Notes under the pieces: model-generated | Told to the model about the DNA's origin: nothing | Database searches by the model: none | What the model saw: only the letters and a program-made list of their open reading frames with translations | Part shown: positions 1-8,520 of the stretch, piece after piece | Numbering within the stretch: position 1 is the first letter of the stretch | How the letters are laid out: the number at the start of each line of letters is the position of its first letter | Translations under genes and position numbers: made by a program | DNA from: Bryobacterales bacterium | GTDB lineage: Bacteria > Acidobacteriota > Terriglobia > Bryobacterales > UBA6623 | Direction: 5' to 3' | DNA length: 64,000 nt | Assembly: GCA_028819575.1 (NCBI GenBank) | Contig: JAPPLB010000079.1 | Location: 35,647 to 99,646 of the forward strand

Positions 1-1235
1 GCCGATCATCTGCCGTCTGGGAATTGCGCATGCGGCCTTCCTCACTGGCGCTTCTCAAAAACGACACGGTGACTCAGACGATCGCAACCGTCGAGAATCG
101 CGTCAACAGCCTGGGTTTGACCGAACCGACCATCCAGCAACACGGGCGGGCAGACGCGGAATACGAAGTCCTGGTGCAGTTGCCGGGACTCAGCGATCCG
201 GCCCGCGTGATGCAGATACTGTCGATGACAGCGCAGCTCGAAATCCAGGAAGTGCTTGATGCGACTCCGTATCCTGACATCGATTCGGCGCGCGCGGCCC
301 ACAACGGCGTGATGCCGCCGAACAGCGAGTTGAGGTTGCACCAGAGGCCGGCCGTAGGCGGTGCGGAGAACGAATGGTACGTCTTGAACGCGGTACCCGT
401 GATTACCGGCTCGGACTTGCGGAATGCCGTTCCCGGGCGCAACCCTGAGGACCAGACCTGGGAAGCAAGGTTTGTTCTTTCACCCGAGGCAGGGAGCCGT
501 TTCGGGGACTATACGGGGGCGAATGTCGGCAACCTCCTGGCGGTGGTTCTGGACGATCGCATCAAGAGCGTGGCCGAGATTCGGTCCCGGATCACAGACC
601 AAGGCAGCATCAGTGGGTTGAGCGGTCAGCAGGAGGCGCAGGACTTGGCTCTGGTGCTGCGGGCGGGTTCTTTGCCGGCTTCGGTCGAGTACCTGGAGGA
701 GCGGACAGTCGGCGCCTCGCTCGGAGCGGATTCCATCCGGCAAGGCGTCAGGAGCGCATTGCTGGGATTGGCGCTCGTCGTTTTCTCGATGCTGGTCTAC
801 TATCGCCGAGCCGGCATCAATGCCGTACTGGCCCTGATGTTGAACCTGCTCATTCTGTTGGCGATGCTGAGCTACTTCAGCTTCACGCTGACACTGCCGG
901 GCATAGCGGGAATCATCTTGACGATCGGCATGGCCGTGGATGCCAACGTGCTGATTTTTGAGCGCATTCGCGAGGAGTTGCGGGCTGGCAAGGGGGTCGT
1001 CGGCGCCCTGAATGCGGGATTCGCGAAGGCCTTCCTGACGTTGATTGACACCAACCTGACTACAATCATCGCCGCCGCATTCCTTTTCCTGTTCGGCCGC
1101 GGCCCCGTGCAGGGCTTCGCTGTGACCCTGGCAATCGGCTTGGTCGCAAATCTGTTCACGTCCGTGTTCGTATCACGGCTGATCTTTGATTTTGCCTTGG
1201 CAGGCAAGAAGCAAGTCAAGGAGTTGAGTATCTGA
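1..1235 (+). CDS. secD: Protein translocase subunit SecD, 5' end outside the window
   Basis: Inner-membrane subunit of the SecDF complex, which uses the proton gradient to help pull proteins through SecYEG on the periplasmic side. The frame is open to the first base of the window, so the N-terminus, including TM1, is missing; an internal TTG at 24 is not a true start. The visible part contains the periplasmic head (TIATVENRVNSLGLTEP, an asparagine-arginine-valine signature of SecD) and the C-terminal membrane domain with about five helices, including the SecD signature MAVDANVLIFERIREE near 940-985. It ends at a TGA, and secF follows 68 bp downstream on the same strand, the usual secD-secF order. 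The family assignment is firm; only the extent upstream is unknown. Confidence 0.95.
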   Translation, partial: RSSAVWELRMRPSSLALLKNDTVTQTIATVENRVNSLGLTEPTIQQHGRADAEYEVLVQLPGLSDPARVMQILSMTAQLEIQEVLDATPYPDIDSARAAHNGVMPPNSELRLHQRPAVGGAENEWYVLNAVPVITGSDLRNAVPGRNPEDQTWEARFVLSPEAGSRFGDYTGANVGNLLAVVLDDRIKSVAEIRSRITDQGSISGLSGQQEAQDLALVLRAGSLPASVEYLEERTVGASLGADSIRQGVRSALLGLALVVFSMLVYYRRAGINAVLALMLNLLILLAMLSYFSFTLTLPGIAGIILTIGMAVDANVLIFERIREELRAGKGVVGALNAGFAKAFLTLIDTNLTTIIAAAFLFLFGRGPVQGFAVTLAIGLVANLFTSVFVSRLIFDFALAGKKQVKELSI

Positions 1236-1303
1236 ACCTTCACCGGGAACTTTGCGACGCACGCCGGTGTCTAGAGATATCGTAATCCGTTCCACGCTGA
1301 ATC

Positions 1304-2476
1304 ATGCAGCTTCTGAAAGAGACGAACATCGACTTCATCGGCCGGCGGAAATACTTCCTCGGACTTTCACTGCTTCTCATCGTGGCGGGTGGCGTGAGCC
1401 TTTTTCTCAAGGGCGGGCCAAAGTTCGGCATTGATTTCAAGGGCGGCACGCTCGTTTACGTGAAATTCAAGGATGAGCCTCGATTGGATGAAATCCGAGA
1501 GGCGCTGACCGGCGAGGGGCTCAACGTTGCTACGCTCCAGCCTTTCGAGGAGGGACCCGACAACCACGAGTTGAAAATCGACCTCGACCTGACCGAAGAG
1601 GAGGCCCTCGAATCGGGGCAGGACAAGATTGTGGCGACTCTGCGCCGGCTCTACGGAAGCGAGGAATCGAAACTGGATTTCAACAACGTCGGCTTGGAAA
1701 CCCTCTCTGACCGGGTGGTCTCGAATCCCAAGATCGCCGAGTCGGCGTTGACGACGGAGGAGATCACGGAAGAGGTCCGAGCGCTATTGGCGTTTCGCGA
1801 TCAGGCTCCGCAATCGGGCCTGGTAAGAGATTTTTCATTATTGACTTCCATTGAGGGGGTCAATCCTGATATCATATCGGCGCTTGAGGAGGAGACTTAC
1901 CTCGGAGCGTTTGCGATCCGAGGGGGAGGGTACGTCGGACCGAAAATCGGTAAAGAGCTCCAGTGGCAGGCGATCAAAGCAACTCTGTTCGCGCTGGGCG
2001 GAATGCTGGTCTACATCGCATTTCGTTTTGAGTGGATTTATGGGGTCGCGGCGGTCGCGGCGGTCTTCCACGACGTTTTGATCACGCTCGGATTCTTCTC
2101 GCTCTTTAACCGGGAGATTGAGCTGACGGTCGTCGCAGCTTTTCTCACCCTGGTAGGTTATTCGATGAACGATACGATCGTGATCTTCGACCGCGTGAGA
2201 GAGAACCGAAAGTTGACTCGTCGTCAGCCTTTGGCGAGCTTGCTGAACCTGAGTGTGAATCAGACTCTGGCGCGAACGGTTTTGACTTCCGGTCTGACCC
2301 TCATGGCTGTTCTGTGTCTGTTCGTTTTCGGTGGCGAGGTGCTGAGAAGCTTTTCGTTCGCCTTGGTGGTCGGCGTGTTGATCGGGACTTACTCTTCAGT
2401 GTTCGTTGCCAGTCCGATCCTGTTATGGTGGCAGGGTAGGGCCGTAGCGGTTGGAGGGCAGTCGCGCCGAAAATGA
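1304..2476 (+). CDS. secF: Protein translocase subunit SecF
   Basis: Second half of the SecDF export motor in the inner membrane. The 390-aa product has one N-terminal membrane helix (about residues 18-36), the SecF signature FGIDFKGGT just after it, a periplasmic domain and five more predicted helices. The C-terminal membrane region carries GYSMNDTIVIFDRVREN, the conserved SecF motif involved in proton conduction. The periplasmic loop is longer than in many SecF proteins (about residues 40-215 against a usual ~100), with an acidic insertion around residues 75-125. The ATG at 1304 gives the standard N-terminus. Gene order after secD and the strong motifs leave little doubt about identity; the long loop is the only unusual trait. 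Confidence 0.95.
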   Translation: MQLLKETNIDFIGRRKYFLGLSLLLIVAGGVSLFLKGGPKFGIDFKGGTLVYVKFKDEPRLDEIREALTGEGLNVATLQPFEEGPDNHELKIDLDLTEEEALESGQDKIVATLRRLYGSEESKLDFNNVGLETLSDRVVSNPKIAESALTTEEITEEVRALLAFRDQAPQSGLVRDFSLLTSIEGVNPDIISALEEETYLGAFAIRGGGYVGPKIGKELQWQAIKATLFALGGMLVYIAFRFEWIYGVAAVAAVFHDVLITLGFFSLFNREIELTVVAAFLTLVGYSMNDTIVIFDRVRENRKLTRRQPLASLLNLSVNQTLARTVLTSGLTLMAVLCLFVFGGEVLRSFSFALVVGVLIGTYSSVFVASPILLWWQGRAVAVGGQSRRK

Positions 2477-2584
2477 GGTAAAGGCATTGCGTACGAACCT
2501 TGAATGGAGCTAGCATAGATCGGGTCGAGCCCGGACGCGCATGGAAAGGTTTCGGGAATCGACATAAGAGAGAGGGCTTAAACC

Positions 2585-3337
2585 ATGTTTGAACAAAGCA
2601 TGCTTAATACGGGGAAGACGAAAACACCTTGGACGGTGGCAGTCTCGTTCATCGTCCAGGCCTTCGCGCTCGGCGTGATGGTTCTCATCCCGCTGCTCAA
2701 CTATTACGAACTCCCGGCGACGGAGTTGATGACGTTCCTGGTAGCGCCGCCTCCGCCCCCGCCCCCGCCGCCTCCTCCGACGGAGATGGTGGTCAAAAAG
2801 GTGATTCCGCGTGAATTCGACGCCGGCAAGTTGGTGCAACCAACCGCCATTCCCGACGAGATCGCGATCATCAAGGAAGAAGACATGCCTCCGCCGGCTG
2901 CGACCATCGCCGGTGTTGTCGGAGGTGTTCCGGGCGGTTCAGTCGGTGGCTCCCTCGGTGGTGTGATCGGTGGCATCGTTTCGAATCAACCGATCGTCGC
3001 GCCGCCTCCGCCCCCGCCGCCCGTGAAGAAAAAGAAAGCGACCCCGAAGCGCATTCGCGTGGGCGGAAGCGTCCAGAAAGCCCGCTTGGCGAAACGGGTC
3101 GCCCCGAGATATCCACCCCTCGCGCGACAGGCGCGCATTCAGGGTGTCGTGAAGCTTTCTGCGATCATTGCCCGAAACGGATCGATCCAGAAACTGGAAG
3201 TAAACAGCGGCCATCCGCTGCTGGTTCCGGCCGCGCTGGAAGCGGTGAAACAGTGGCAATACAAGCCGACCTTACTCAACGGCGAGGCGGTGGAAGTTGT
3301 AACTCAGATTGACGTGATCTTCAAATTGACCGGGTGA
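2585..3337 (+). CDS. tonB: TonB-family energy transducer
   Basis: Links the inner-membrane ExbBD proton channel to outer-membrane TonB-dependent receptors. The 250-aa protein has an N-terminal membrane anchor (about residues 18-38), a run of 11 prolines near residue 56, a glycine/valine-rich spacer around residue 105-130, a second proline run followed by a lysine cluster (PVKKKKATPKR), and a C-terminal TonB domain (about 170-250) with the typical RYPPLARQARIQGVVKL start and the QWQYKP motif. It opens a cluster with exbB, two exbD genes and a TPR gene, the usual acidobacterial arrangement. The window also encodes two large TonB-dependent receptors that could be its clients. AGAGAGGG lies upstream of the ATG as a plausible ribosome binding site. 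Confidence 0.92.
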   Translation: MFEQSMLNTGKTKTPWTVAVSFIVQAFALGVMVLIPLLNYYELPATELMTFLVAPPPPPPPPPPPTEMVVKKVIPREFDAGKLVQPTAIPDEIAIIKEEDMPPPAATIAGVVGGVPGGSVGGSLGGVIGGIVSNQPIVAPPPPPPPVKKKKATPKRIRVGGSVQKARLAKRVAPRYPPLARQARIQGVVKLSAIIARNGSIQKLEVNSGHPLLVPAALEAVKQWQYKPTLLNGEAVEVVTQIDVIFKLTG

Positions 3338-3429
3338 TCGGTGATCGCGTGATCCACAGCGAATAAGATTCCGATCGAAGCAACGGCGGAGCGTTCGCGC
3401 ACATACGATTCAGAGGAGGAGAACTTTTT

Positions 3430-4161
3430 ATGTTTGCTCAGTTGTCGGTTTGGAGCATGATGCTGCTCCAGCAACAAGAAGTCGGTTTCGATATGGTTTC
3501 CATGTGGAACCAGATGGGGTTCGCGGCGCGAGCGGTTGTCATCGTGATGTTTGTGATGTCCGCTTGGTCGATCGGCGTGATGATTGATCGCTACTTGGCC
3601 TACAACTCGGCTCGGAAACAGTCGCGGCAGTATGCTCCGGCCGTCGCGGGCGCTTTGCGCGAAGGCAAGTTGGACGAAGCCGTGAAAGTGTCCGAGCGCT
3701 ATAAGAAGAGCCACTTGGCAAAGGTTGTGGTGGCGGGCCTGCAAGAATTCCAAGCACACGAAATGAGCTCGGAAATCCCGGGTGAGACGATTGAGTCGTC
3801 GAAGCGTGCTCTCGATCGGGCTCAAGCCATCACACATGCCGAGTTGAATCGCGGCCTTAGCGGTCTGGCCACGATTGGTTCCACGGCGCCCTTCGTGGGG
3901 TTGTTCGGAACGGTAGTCGGCATTATCAACGCGTTCGAGGGCATTTCGTCCGAAAAGTCAACAGGTCTCGGCGCTGTCGCAGGCGGCATTTCTGAGGCTC
4001 TGGTAGCGACCGCGATCGGTTTGTTCGTAGCGATCCCGGCGGTGTGGATGTTCAACTACTTCAACACCAAAGTGGAAGCGTTCGACGTCGAGATGGACAA
4101 CTCCAGCTCGGAACTGCTTGACTACTTCCTGAAGAAGACCCAAAAAGCTGCCGCCAGCTAA
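3430..4161 (+). CDS. exbB: MotA/TolQ/ExbB proton channel protein
   Basis: Pentameric inner-membrane proton channel subunit that works with ExbD to energise TonB. The 243-aa protein has a short N-terminal segment, a first membrane helix around residues 30-52, a cytoplasmic loop, and two further helices around 140-165 and 180-205 with the family signature GLATIGSTAPFVGLFGTVVG and the following ALVATAIGLFVAIPAV. A strong Shine-Dalgarno (GAGGAG) precedes the ATG. It lies between tonB and two exbD genes, separated from the first exbD by a GC-rich hairpin at 4182-4203. TolQ is the alternative reading, but no tolA, tolB or pal is nearby. Confidence 0.93.
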   Translation: MFAQLSVWSMMLLQQQEVGFDMVSMWNQMGFAARAVVIVMFVMSAWSIGVMIDRYLAYNSARKQSRQYAPAVAGALREGKLDEAVKVSERYKKSHLAKVVVAGLQEFQAHEMSSEIPGETIESSKRALDRAQAITHAELNRGLSGLATIGSTAPFVGLFGTVVGIINAFEGISSEKSTGLGAVAGGISEALVATAIGLFVAIPAVWMFNYFNTKVEAFDVEMDNSSSELLDYFLKKTQKAAAS

Positions 4162-4181
4162 ACCGGATCAAACCGAAGCGA

Positions 4182-4203
4182 CGGCGGGGCTGTGAGCCCG
4201 CCG
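4182..4203 (+). promoter_or_regulatory. Intercistronic GC hairpin between exbB and exbD
   Basis: CGGCGGG at 4182-4188 pairs with CCCGCCG at 4197-4203, and the stem can extend inward with one bulged G. There is no downstream T-tract, so it does not look like a full intrinsic terminator. In this position it could stabilise the upstream mRNA or dampen read-through, giving more ExbB than ExbD, which matches the known 5:2 ExbB:ExbD ratio. The function is inference; the hairpin itself is plain in the sequence. Confidence 0.5.
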
Positions 4204-4228
4204 CCTTCAGTGCCGAATGGAGTTCGGA

Positions 4229-4672
4229 ATGGAAGAAGAGAAGAAAAGCAAATCAATGGGCGCCATTGTGGATATCAATGTGACGCCGATGGTAGACGTG
4301 ATGCTCGTGTTGCTGATCATCTTCATGGTCATCACCCCGATGTTGAGCAAGGGCGTCAGCGTTGACTTGGTGCGCACACGCAACCACATCGCGATGGACG
4401 AGGCGGATCAGGAGGATGCCATCCTGATCGCCGTGACGCGTGAGGGAAGCGTGTTCCTGGGTCGTTCTCGTATTGAGGCAAACCTGCTCAAGAACGAAGT
4501 TGAGGACATCCTGACTACTCGCATCGACAAGACCGTGTACGTCAAGAGCGACGCTCGGTCTCGTTACGAGCGGGTCGTCGAAGTTGTCAACATTCTTCGC
4601 TCCGCGGGCTGTGATCAAGTGGGACTTCTGACGGAAAAGCTGGAAGAAACACGTAGCCGCGCGGCTCGCTAA
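4229..4672 (+). CDS. exbD: Biopolymer transport protein ExbD (first copy)
   Basis: Proton-channel partner of ExbB in the TonB motor. It has a single membrane helix near the N-terminus with the ExbD signature VNVTPMVDVMLVLLIIFMV-like sequence (here INVTPMVDVMLVLL, containing the proton-carrying aspartate), then a periplasmic domain of about 100 residues ending in a predicted fold typical of ExbD/TolR. An in-frame ATG at 4217 lacks a ribosome binding site, whereas the ATG at 4229 has GGAG at 4219-4222 six bases upstream, so I chose 4229 (147 aa). The N-terminus is rich in Glu and Lys, as expected for the cytoplasmic tail. A second, different exbD follows 43 bp later. Confidence 0.92.
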   Translation: MEEEKKSKSMGAIVDINVTPMVDVMLVLLIIFMVITPMLSKGVSVDLVRTRNHIAMDEADQEDAILIAVTREGSVFLGRSRIEANLLKNEVEDILTTRIDKTVYVKSDARSRYERVVEVVNILRSAGCDQVGLLTEKLEETRSRAAR

Positions 4673-4715
4673 ACGGCGTGTAAGAGTCCTATCAGACTAA
4701 AGGAGAAAAAACACC

Positions 4716-5147
4716 ATGGCTATGGATGTAGGTGGAAGTGGCGGTGGTCCGATGGTCAACATCAACATGACCCCGCTGATCGACGTCTTGTTGGTCTTGT
4801 TGATCATCTTCATGGTGATTACGCCGCTGACCCCAAAGGGTTTGGAGGCGCTGGTCCCGCAGCCCAACCCCGACGCGCAGCAGCAGCAGCAGGAATCCAA
4901 CACCCGAACGATTGTCGTTTCGATCAACGCGAACCGCGGCATCATGATCAACCGCGATCCCACCGCGAAAGACCTGTTGGGAGACCGGCTCCAGGACATC
5001 TTCAAGACCCGGGCCGAGCGAGTGATGTTCGTTCGCGGCGCGCCGGCTCTGGAATTCATTGAGATCGCCGAGGTCATTGACATTGCCAAAGGTGCAGGGG
5101 TCGACAAGATCGGGTTGCTGACCGAGGACCTCGAATCGGGCGGCTAG
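4716..5147 (+). CDS. exbD: Biopolymer transport protein ExbD (second copy)
   Basis: Second ExbD paralogue (143 aa), with a single N-terminal membrane helix containing MTPLIDVLLVLLIIFMVITP and its proton-carrying Asp, then a periplasmic domain with a Gln-rich linker (AQQQQQES) around residues 48-55. AAAGGAG lies 10-12 bases before the ATG. Tandem exbD genes of unequal sequence are common in acidobacterial and related TonB clusters; one may form heterodimers with the other or serve a different receptor. It is followed after 34 bp by a TPR lipoprotein gene. Confidence 0.92.
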   Translation: MAMDVGGSGGGPMVNINMTPLIDVLLVLLIIFMVITPLTPKGLEALVPQPNPDAQQQQQESNTRTIVVSINANRGIMINRDPTAKDLLGDRLQDIFKTRAERVMFVRGAPALEFIEIAEVIDIAKGAGVDKIGLLTEDLESGG

Positions 5148-5181
5148 GAACCGCCCAGCCGGAGAGACGGAGCGGAAAACC

Positions 5182-5988
5182 ATGAGACGGTTTCTACAAG
5201 TTCTTCTATTGCTTGCCCTGGTTGGAGGCGTTCTACTCACCACCAGTTGCATGGACAAGCTCAACTACCTCAGGGCGCGGAATGAATTAAACCACGGCGT
5301 GCGGGCGTTCAGCCAGTCCAACTATCAAGCCGCTGTTCAGCGCTTCGACCAGGCCATCGAATATGATCCGGAGCTGTTGGCGGCCCGATCCTATCGGGCG
5401 TCGTCATTCATGATGCAATACATCCCGGGTGGCGAATCCGAAGAAAACATGCAGATCGCCCGGCAGGCGCTGGATGGCTTCCAGGGGGTTCTCGAACGTG
5501 ATGAGAAGAATGAAATCGCCCTCGCCAGCATTGCGTCTCTGTACTTCAGCATGAGGGAGTTCGAGTTGTCCAAAGAGACGTACCGTGCTCTGATTGGCGT
5601 CAATCCGGAGAACAAGGAAGCGCATTACACGATAGGCGTCATCAACTGGTCGATCACGTTCCCGCGAGACATGCAGGTTCGGGCTGAGATCGGCATGCAA
5701 CTCGACGAGCCGGGTCCGATCAAAGATCAGGATGCTCGCCAGGAACTGGCCGAGGAGAACCTTCCGTTGATCGAAGAGGGACTCGAGGCCCTCAATGCGG
5801 CCATCGAGATCGATCCCCAATACGACGATGCGATGGCTTACGTAAACCTGCTCTACCGCCGCTGGGCCGACATCGCGGAATCCCCAGAAGAGTACGAGAA
5901 ATACACGACGACGGCCGACGAGTGGGTCCAGAAAAGCCTGGAAACAAAAAAGATCAAGGCGGAAGCGGCGATCCAGGAGTTCCAGTAA
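5182..5988 (+). CDS. TPR-repeat lipoprotein of the TonB cluster
   Basis: A 268-aa exported protein. The N-terminus is a lipoprotein signal (MRRFLQVLLLLALVGGVLL then LTTSC, with the acylated Cys near residue 23). The rest consists of tetratricopeptide-type helical pairs: residues about 40-75 (NYQAAVQRFDQAIEYDPEL), 110-150 (EFELSKETYRALIGVNPEN) and 195-225 (GLEALNAAIEIDPQYDDAM). TPR proteins are protein-protein scaffolds. Its place as last gene of the tonB-exbB-exbD-exbD cluster suggests a structural or assembly role in the TonB machine or a linked envelope function, but no enzymatic activity can be inferred. A terminator-like hairpin begins 22 bases after the stop. Confidence 0.85.
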   Translation: MRRFLQVLLLLALVGGVLLTTSCMDKLNYLRARNELNHGVRAFSQSNYQAAVQRFDQAIEYDPELLAARSYRASSFMMQYIPGGESEENMQIARQALDGFQGVLERDEKNEIALASIASLYFSMREFELSKETYRALIGVNPENKEAHYTIGVINWSITFPRDMQVRAEIGMQLDEPGPIKDQDARQELAEENLPLIEEGLEALNAAIEIDPQYDDAMAYVNLLYRRWADIAESPEEYEKYTTTADEWVQKSLETKKIKAEAAIQEFQ

Positions 5989-6010
5989 AACAGCGACGGT
6001 TTTATAATAG

Positions 6011-6050
6011 AGCCCTGAGGAGCATGTGCTTCTCGGGGCTTCTTGTATCT
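6011..6050 (+). terminator. Intrinsic-terminator-like hairpin after the TonB cluster
   Basis: AGCCCTGAGGAGC at 6011-6023 pairs along its full length (two G-U wobbles) with GCTTCTCGGGGCT at 6028-6040, leaving a 4-base loop, and is followed by the T-rich TCTTGTATCTGT. It stands 22 bases after the stop of the TPR gene, so it most likely ends the tonB-exbB-exbD-exbD-TPR transcript. TATAAT at 6003-6008 just upstream could be the -10 of a promoter for the next gene, which would make the hairpin the leader of that transcript instead; no good -35 is seen. Confidence 0.65.
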
Positions 6051-6079
6051 GTCATGGCGGATTGCCCGGCAGGTTTGCG

Positions 6080-8284
6080 ATGTCAACGTCTCCCGTTGCC
6101 GCTAACCGACCCCTCCTCCCCGACTCTCTCCTTCGGCGTTTCGCTGCGTTGGAAGCGAAGCTTCGCAAAGCTCGCCCCCACGACGACCTGAAGCCGCTGC
6201 GAGAGGCCTTCGAGTTCGCAGCTTGGCGTCACGAGTCCCAGAAGCGCGCTTCCGGCGAACCTTACATCGCGCACCCTCTGGAAGTGGCCCACATCCTTGC
6301 TGACCGGCGATTGGACAGAGTCTGCCTGATCACCGCCCTGCTCCATGACGTCGTCGAGGATACCGCCGTAGGGTTAGGCGAGATCGAGCGCCGCTTCGGA
6401 CCTGAAGTCGCAGGGTGCGTAGACGGCGTCACCAAACTCGGCCTCCTCGATTACAACTCGACCCATGCCCAGCAGGCTGAGAACTACCGCAAGATGATGC
6501 TGGCGATGGTCCGCGACATTCGTGTGATCCTCGTTAAGCTCGCCGATCGTCTGCATAACATGCGGACCTTGGAGTATCTTTCCGAAGAAAAACAACGACG
6601 AATCTCCCGGGAAACGTGGGAGATCTATGCACCGATCGCCCTGCGTCTCGGGATGGGCCGAATATGGAGCGAGCTAAGAGACCTGGCCTTCGCCTACCTC
6701 GAGCCGGAGGCCCATCGAGAGATTACTGCGTACATCGAGTCCCGGCGAGAGGTCGATGACAATTTCCTGCATCAAGTAAAGGAAATCATCTCCAAGCTGC
6801 TTGACGAAGCGGGTGTGCCCTGTACGGTCGAGGGAAGAATCAAGAGACCTTCTTCGGTTTATGAAAAAACCAAGCGTGGCGTGCCGCTGCCTCAGATGTA
6901 CGACCTGTTGGCCCTTCGGGTGATCACTGACACCGAGAAAAATTGCTACGCCGCCCTGGGACTCATCAACAACCGCTGGACACCAGTTACGGGTACGATC
7001 AATGACTACATTTCCCGACCGCGGCCGAATCTCTACCAGTCGCTGCATACTTCCATGATCAACGACAAGGGCCAAAAGTTCGAAGTCCAGATCCGTACCT
7101 GGAATATGCACAAAATGGCGGAGGAAGGAATCTGCGCCCACTGGAAATACAAAGAAGGACGGATCGGAGCCGATGCCGATGATCAGCGGATGGCTTGGCT
7201 GCGGCAGCTTGTCGAGTGGCAACAGGACATGCCTGATCCGACCGACTTCATGTCAACTCTGAAAGTCGACTTGTATCCGGAAGAGGTTTATGTCTTCACC
7301 CCGAAGGGCAAGTTGCTGGTCTTGCCGCAGGGAGCCACACCGGTCGACTTTGCTTATTTGATCCACACGGAAGTCGGCCATAACTGCGTCGGCGCCAAGG
7401 TGAATGGAAGAATCGTTCCCCTCAAGTACAACCTCTCGAACGGAGACACCGTCGAGATCATCACGCAAGCCGGCCACGCTCCGAGCCGTGACTGGCTGAG
7501 CTTCGTCAGGACCTCGCGGGCGCGAAACAAGATCAAGCATTGGCTCAACACGCACCGTCGCAAGCGGGCCGAAGAGATTGGCCTCAAGCTTCTCGACAAA
7601 GAAGCGAAACGCATGCGCATCTCGCTGAAGAAGATTGATGACGGGACCTGGGAAAGGGTCTGTCGGGACTATGGTTTCTCCAAGCCGGCGGATCTGTACG
7701 CCGCGCTGGGGTATGGACGCTACTCGGCCAAACAGATTCTGCCGAAGTTCCTGCCGGAAGACGATCGGCAATCTGCTCGCACGACCCCGACCCAGCCCAA
7801 ACCGGCGGTTTCCAGGCGTCCCGACGCCTCGCCAGGTGAGTCATTGATCGTCAGCGGTATCGACGACATGCTCGTTTACAGGGCCGGCTGTTGTAAACCG
7901 ATTCGAGGAGAGCCGATCGTCGGCTATGTTACTCGCGGCAAGGGGGTTGCTGTCCACGCAACCAGTTGCGCGAATGTCGAAAACCTGATGTACGATGCCG
8001 AGCGCCGGATCGATGTCCAGTGGGCGAATGCCGAAGCAGAAGAATTGAACTACGAGGCGAAGTTGGAGATCCGGGTCGACGATCGGCCCGGACTACTGAA
8101 CGAGATTACCTCCATCCTTTCGGACGAAGGCATCAATATTTCACAGCTCTCGAGTCGAGCGCCGACGCGCGGGGGGCCTGCACTGATCGATACCACGATC
8201 TCAGTACGTGATCTGGCTCAACTCACTCGCGTTATTGCATCAATCCAACGCGTGCCGCACGTGAGTGAAGTCAGACGTAGCTGA
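6080..8284 (+). CDS. rel: Bifunctional (p)ppGpp synthetase/hydrolase (Rel/SpoT family)
   Basis: Makes and degrades the stringent-response alarmone (p)ppGpp. From the ATG at 6080 (734 aa, normal for the family) the domains are an HD hydrolase (about residues 30-200, with LLHDVVEDT holding the HD pair and the following ED), a nucleotidyl-transferase synthetase (about 235-370, with GRIKRPSSVYEK, RPNLYQSLHT and EVQIRT), a TGS domain (about 400-460, VYVFTPKGKLLVLPQGATPVDFAY), a helical/conserved-Cys region (VYRAGCCKPI) and a C-terminal ACT domain (about 655-730). The intact HD and synthetase motifs predict both activities. Longer in-frame starts (GTG at 6026) fall inside the terminator hairpin, so 6080 is preferred. 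Confidence 0.93.
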   Translation: MSTSPVAANRPLLPDSLLRRFAALEAKLRKARPHDDLKPLREAFEFAAWRHESQKRASGEPYIAHPLEVAHILADRRLDRVCLITALLHDVVEDTAVGLGEIERRFGPEVAGCVDGVTKLGLLDYNSTHAQQAENYRKMMLAMVRDIRVILVKLADRLHNMRTLEYLSEEKQRRISRETWEIYAPIALRLGMGRIWSELRDLAFAYLEPEAHREITAYIESRREVDDNFLHQVKEIISKLLDEAGVPCTVEGRIKRPSSVYEKTKRGVPLPQMYDLLALRVITDTEKNCYAALGLINNRWTPVTGTINDYISRPRPNLYQSLHTSMINDKGQKFEVQIRTWNMHKMAEEGICAHWKYKEGRIGADADDQRMAWLRQLVEWQQDMPDPTDFMSTLKVDLYPEEVYVFTPKGKLLVLPQGATPVDFAYLIHTEVGHNCVGAKVNGRIVPLKYNLSNGDTVEIITQAGHAPSRDWLSFVRTSRARNKIKHWLNTHRRKRAEEIGLKLLDKEAKRMRISLKKIDDGTWERVCRDYGFSKPADLYAALGYGRYSAKQILPKFLPEDDRQSARTTPTQPKPAVSRRPDASPGESLIVSGIDDMLVYRAGCCKPIRGEPIVGYVTRGKGVAVHATSCANVENLMYDAERRIDVQWANAEAEELNYEAKLEIRVDDRPGLLNEITSILSDEGINISQLSSRAPTRGGPALIDTTISVRDLAQLTRVIASIQRVPHVSEVRRS

Positions 8285-8289
8285 CCTGA

Positions 8290-8376
8290 AACATCCTCCT
8301 GATCAAGCGGCGTTGACCCCCATCCGGATGTTTCCAGTTTGGATGATCAACGTGGGCGGTGGAAAACCAGCCGACA
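8290..8376 (+). repeat. Dispersed intergenic repeat, family 2, copy 1
   Basis: This stretch directly after the rel stop codon aligns over about 85 bases, by eye about three quarters identical, with 29776-29861, also directly after a stop codon on the + strand. The best-conserved core is CTCCTGATCAAGCGGCGTT, followed by a shared GGATGTTT block and a purine-rich GGGCGG(T/A)GGAAAA block. AAACATCC at 8289 and GGATGTTT at 8326 could also form a long-loop hairpin in this copy only. The remaining bases to 8520 hold no recognisable gene. Confidence 0.6.
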
Positions 8377-8520
8377 GAAGGAGTACGTTTCTTGCCGCGC
8401 GTCGGCTTCTGCGGTTCAGCCTGGTCGCTCCACGTTCTTAGACTGCATATTCGCGAACGGCGGAGTGAGTCCACGGAATCACATCCACGGCTGTTCGGTG
8501 GGTGAGCGCGGCAGGCGCCA

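Noticed and set aside
6026..6079. Upstream GTG start for the rel gene
   Set aside because: It lies inside the terminator-like hairpin 6011-6040 and adds residues not seen at this family's N-terminus.
8285..8520. A gene between rel and RidA
   Set aside because: Only the repeat of family 2 is visible; no coding frame with start signal or recognisable protein.
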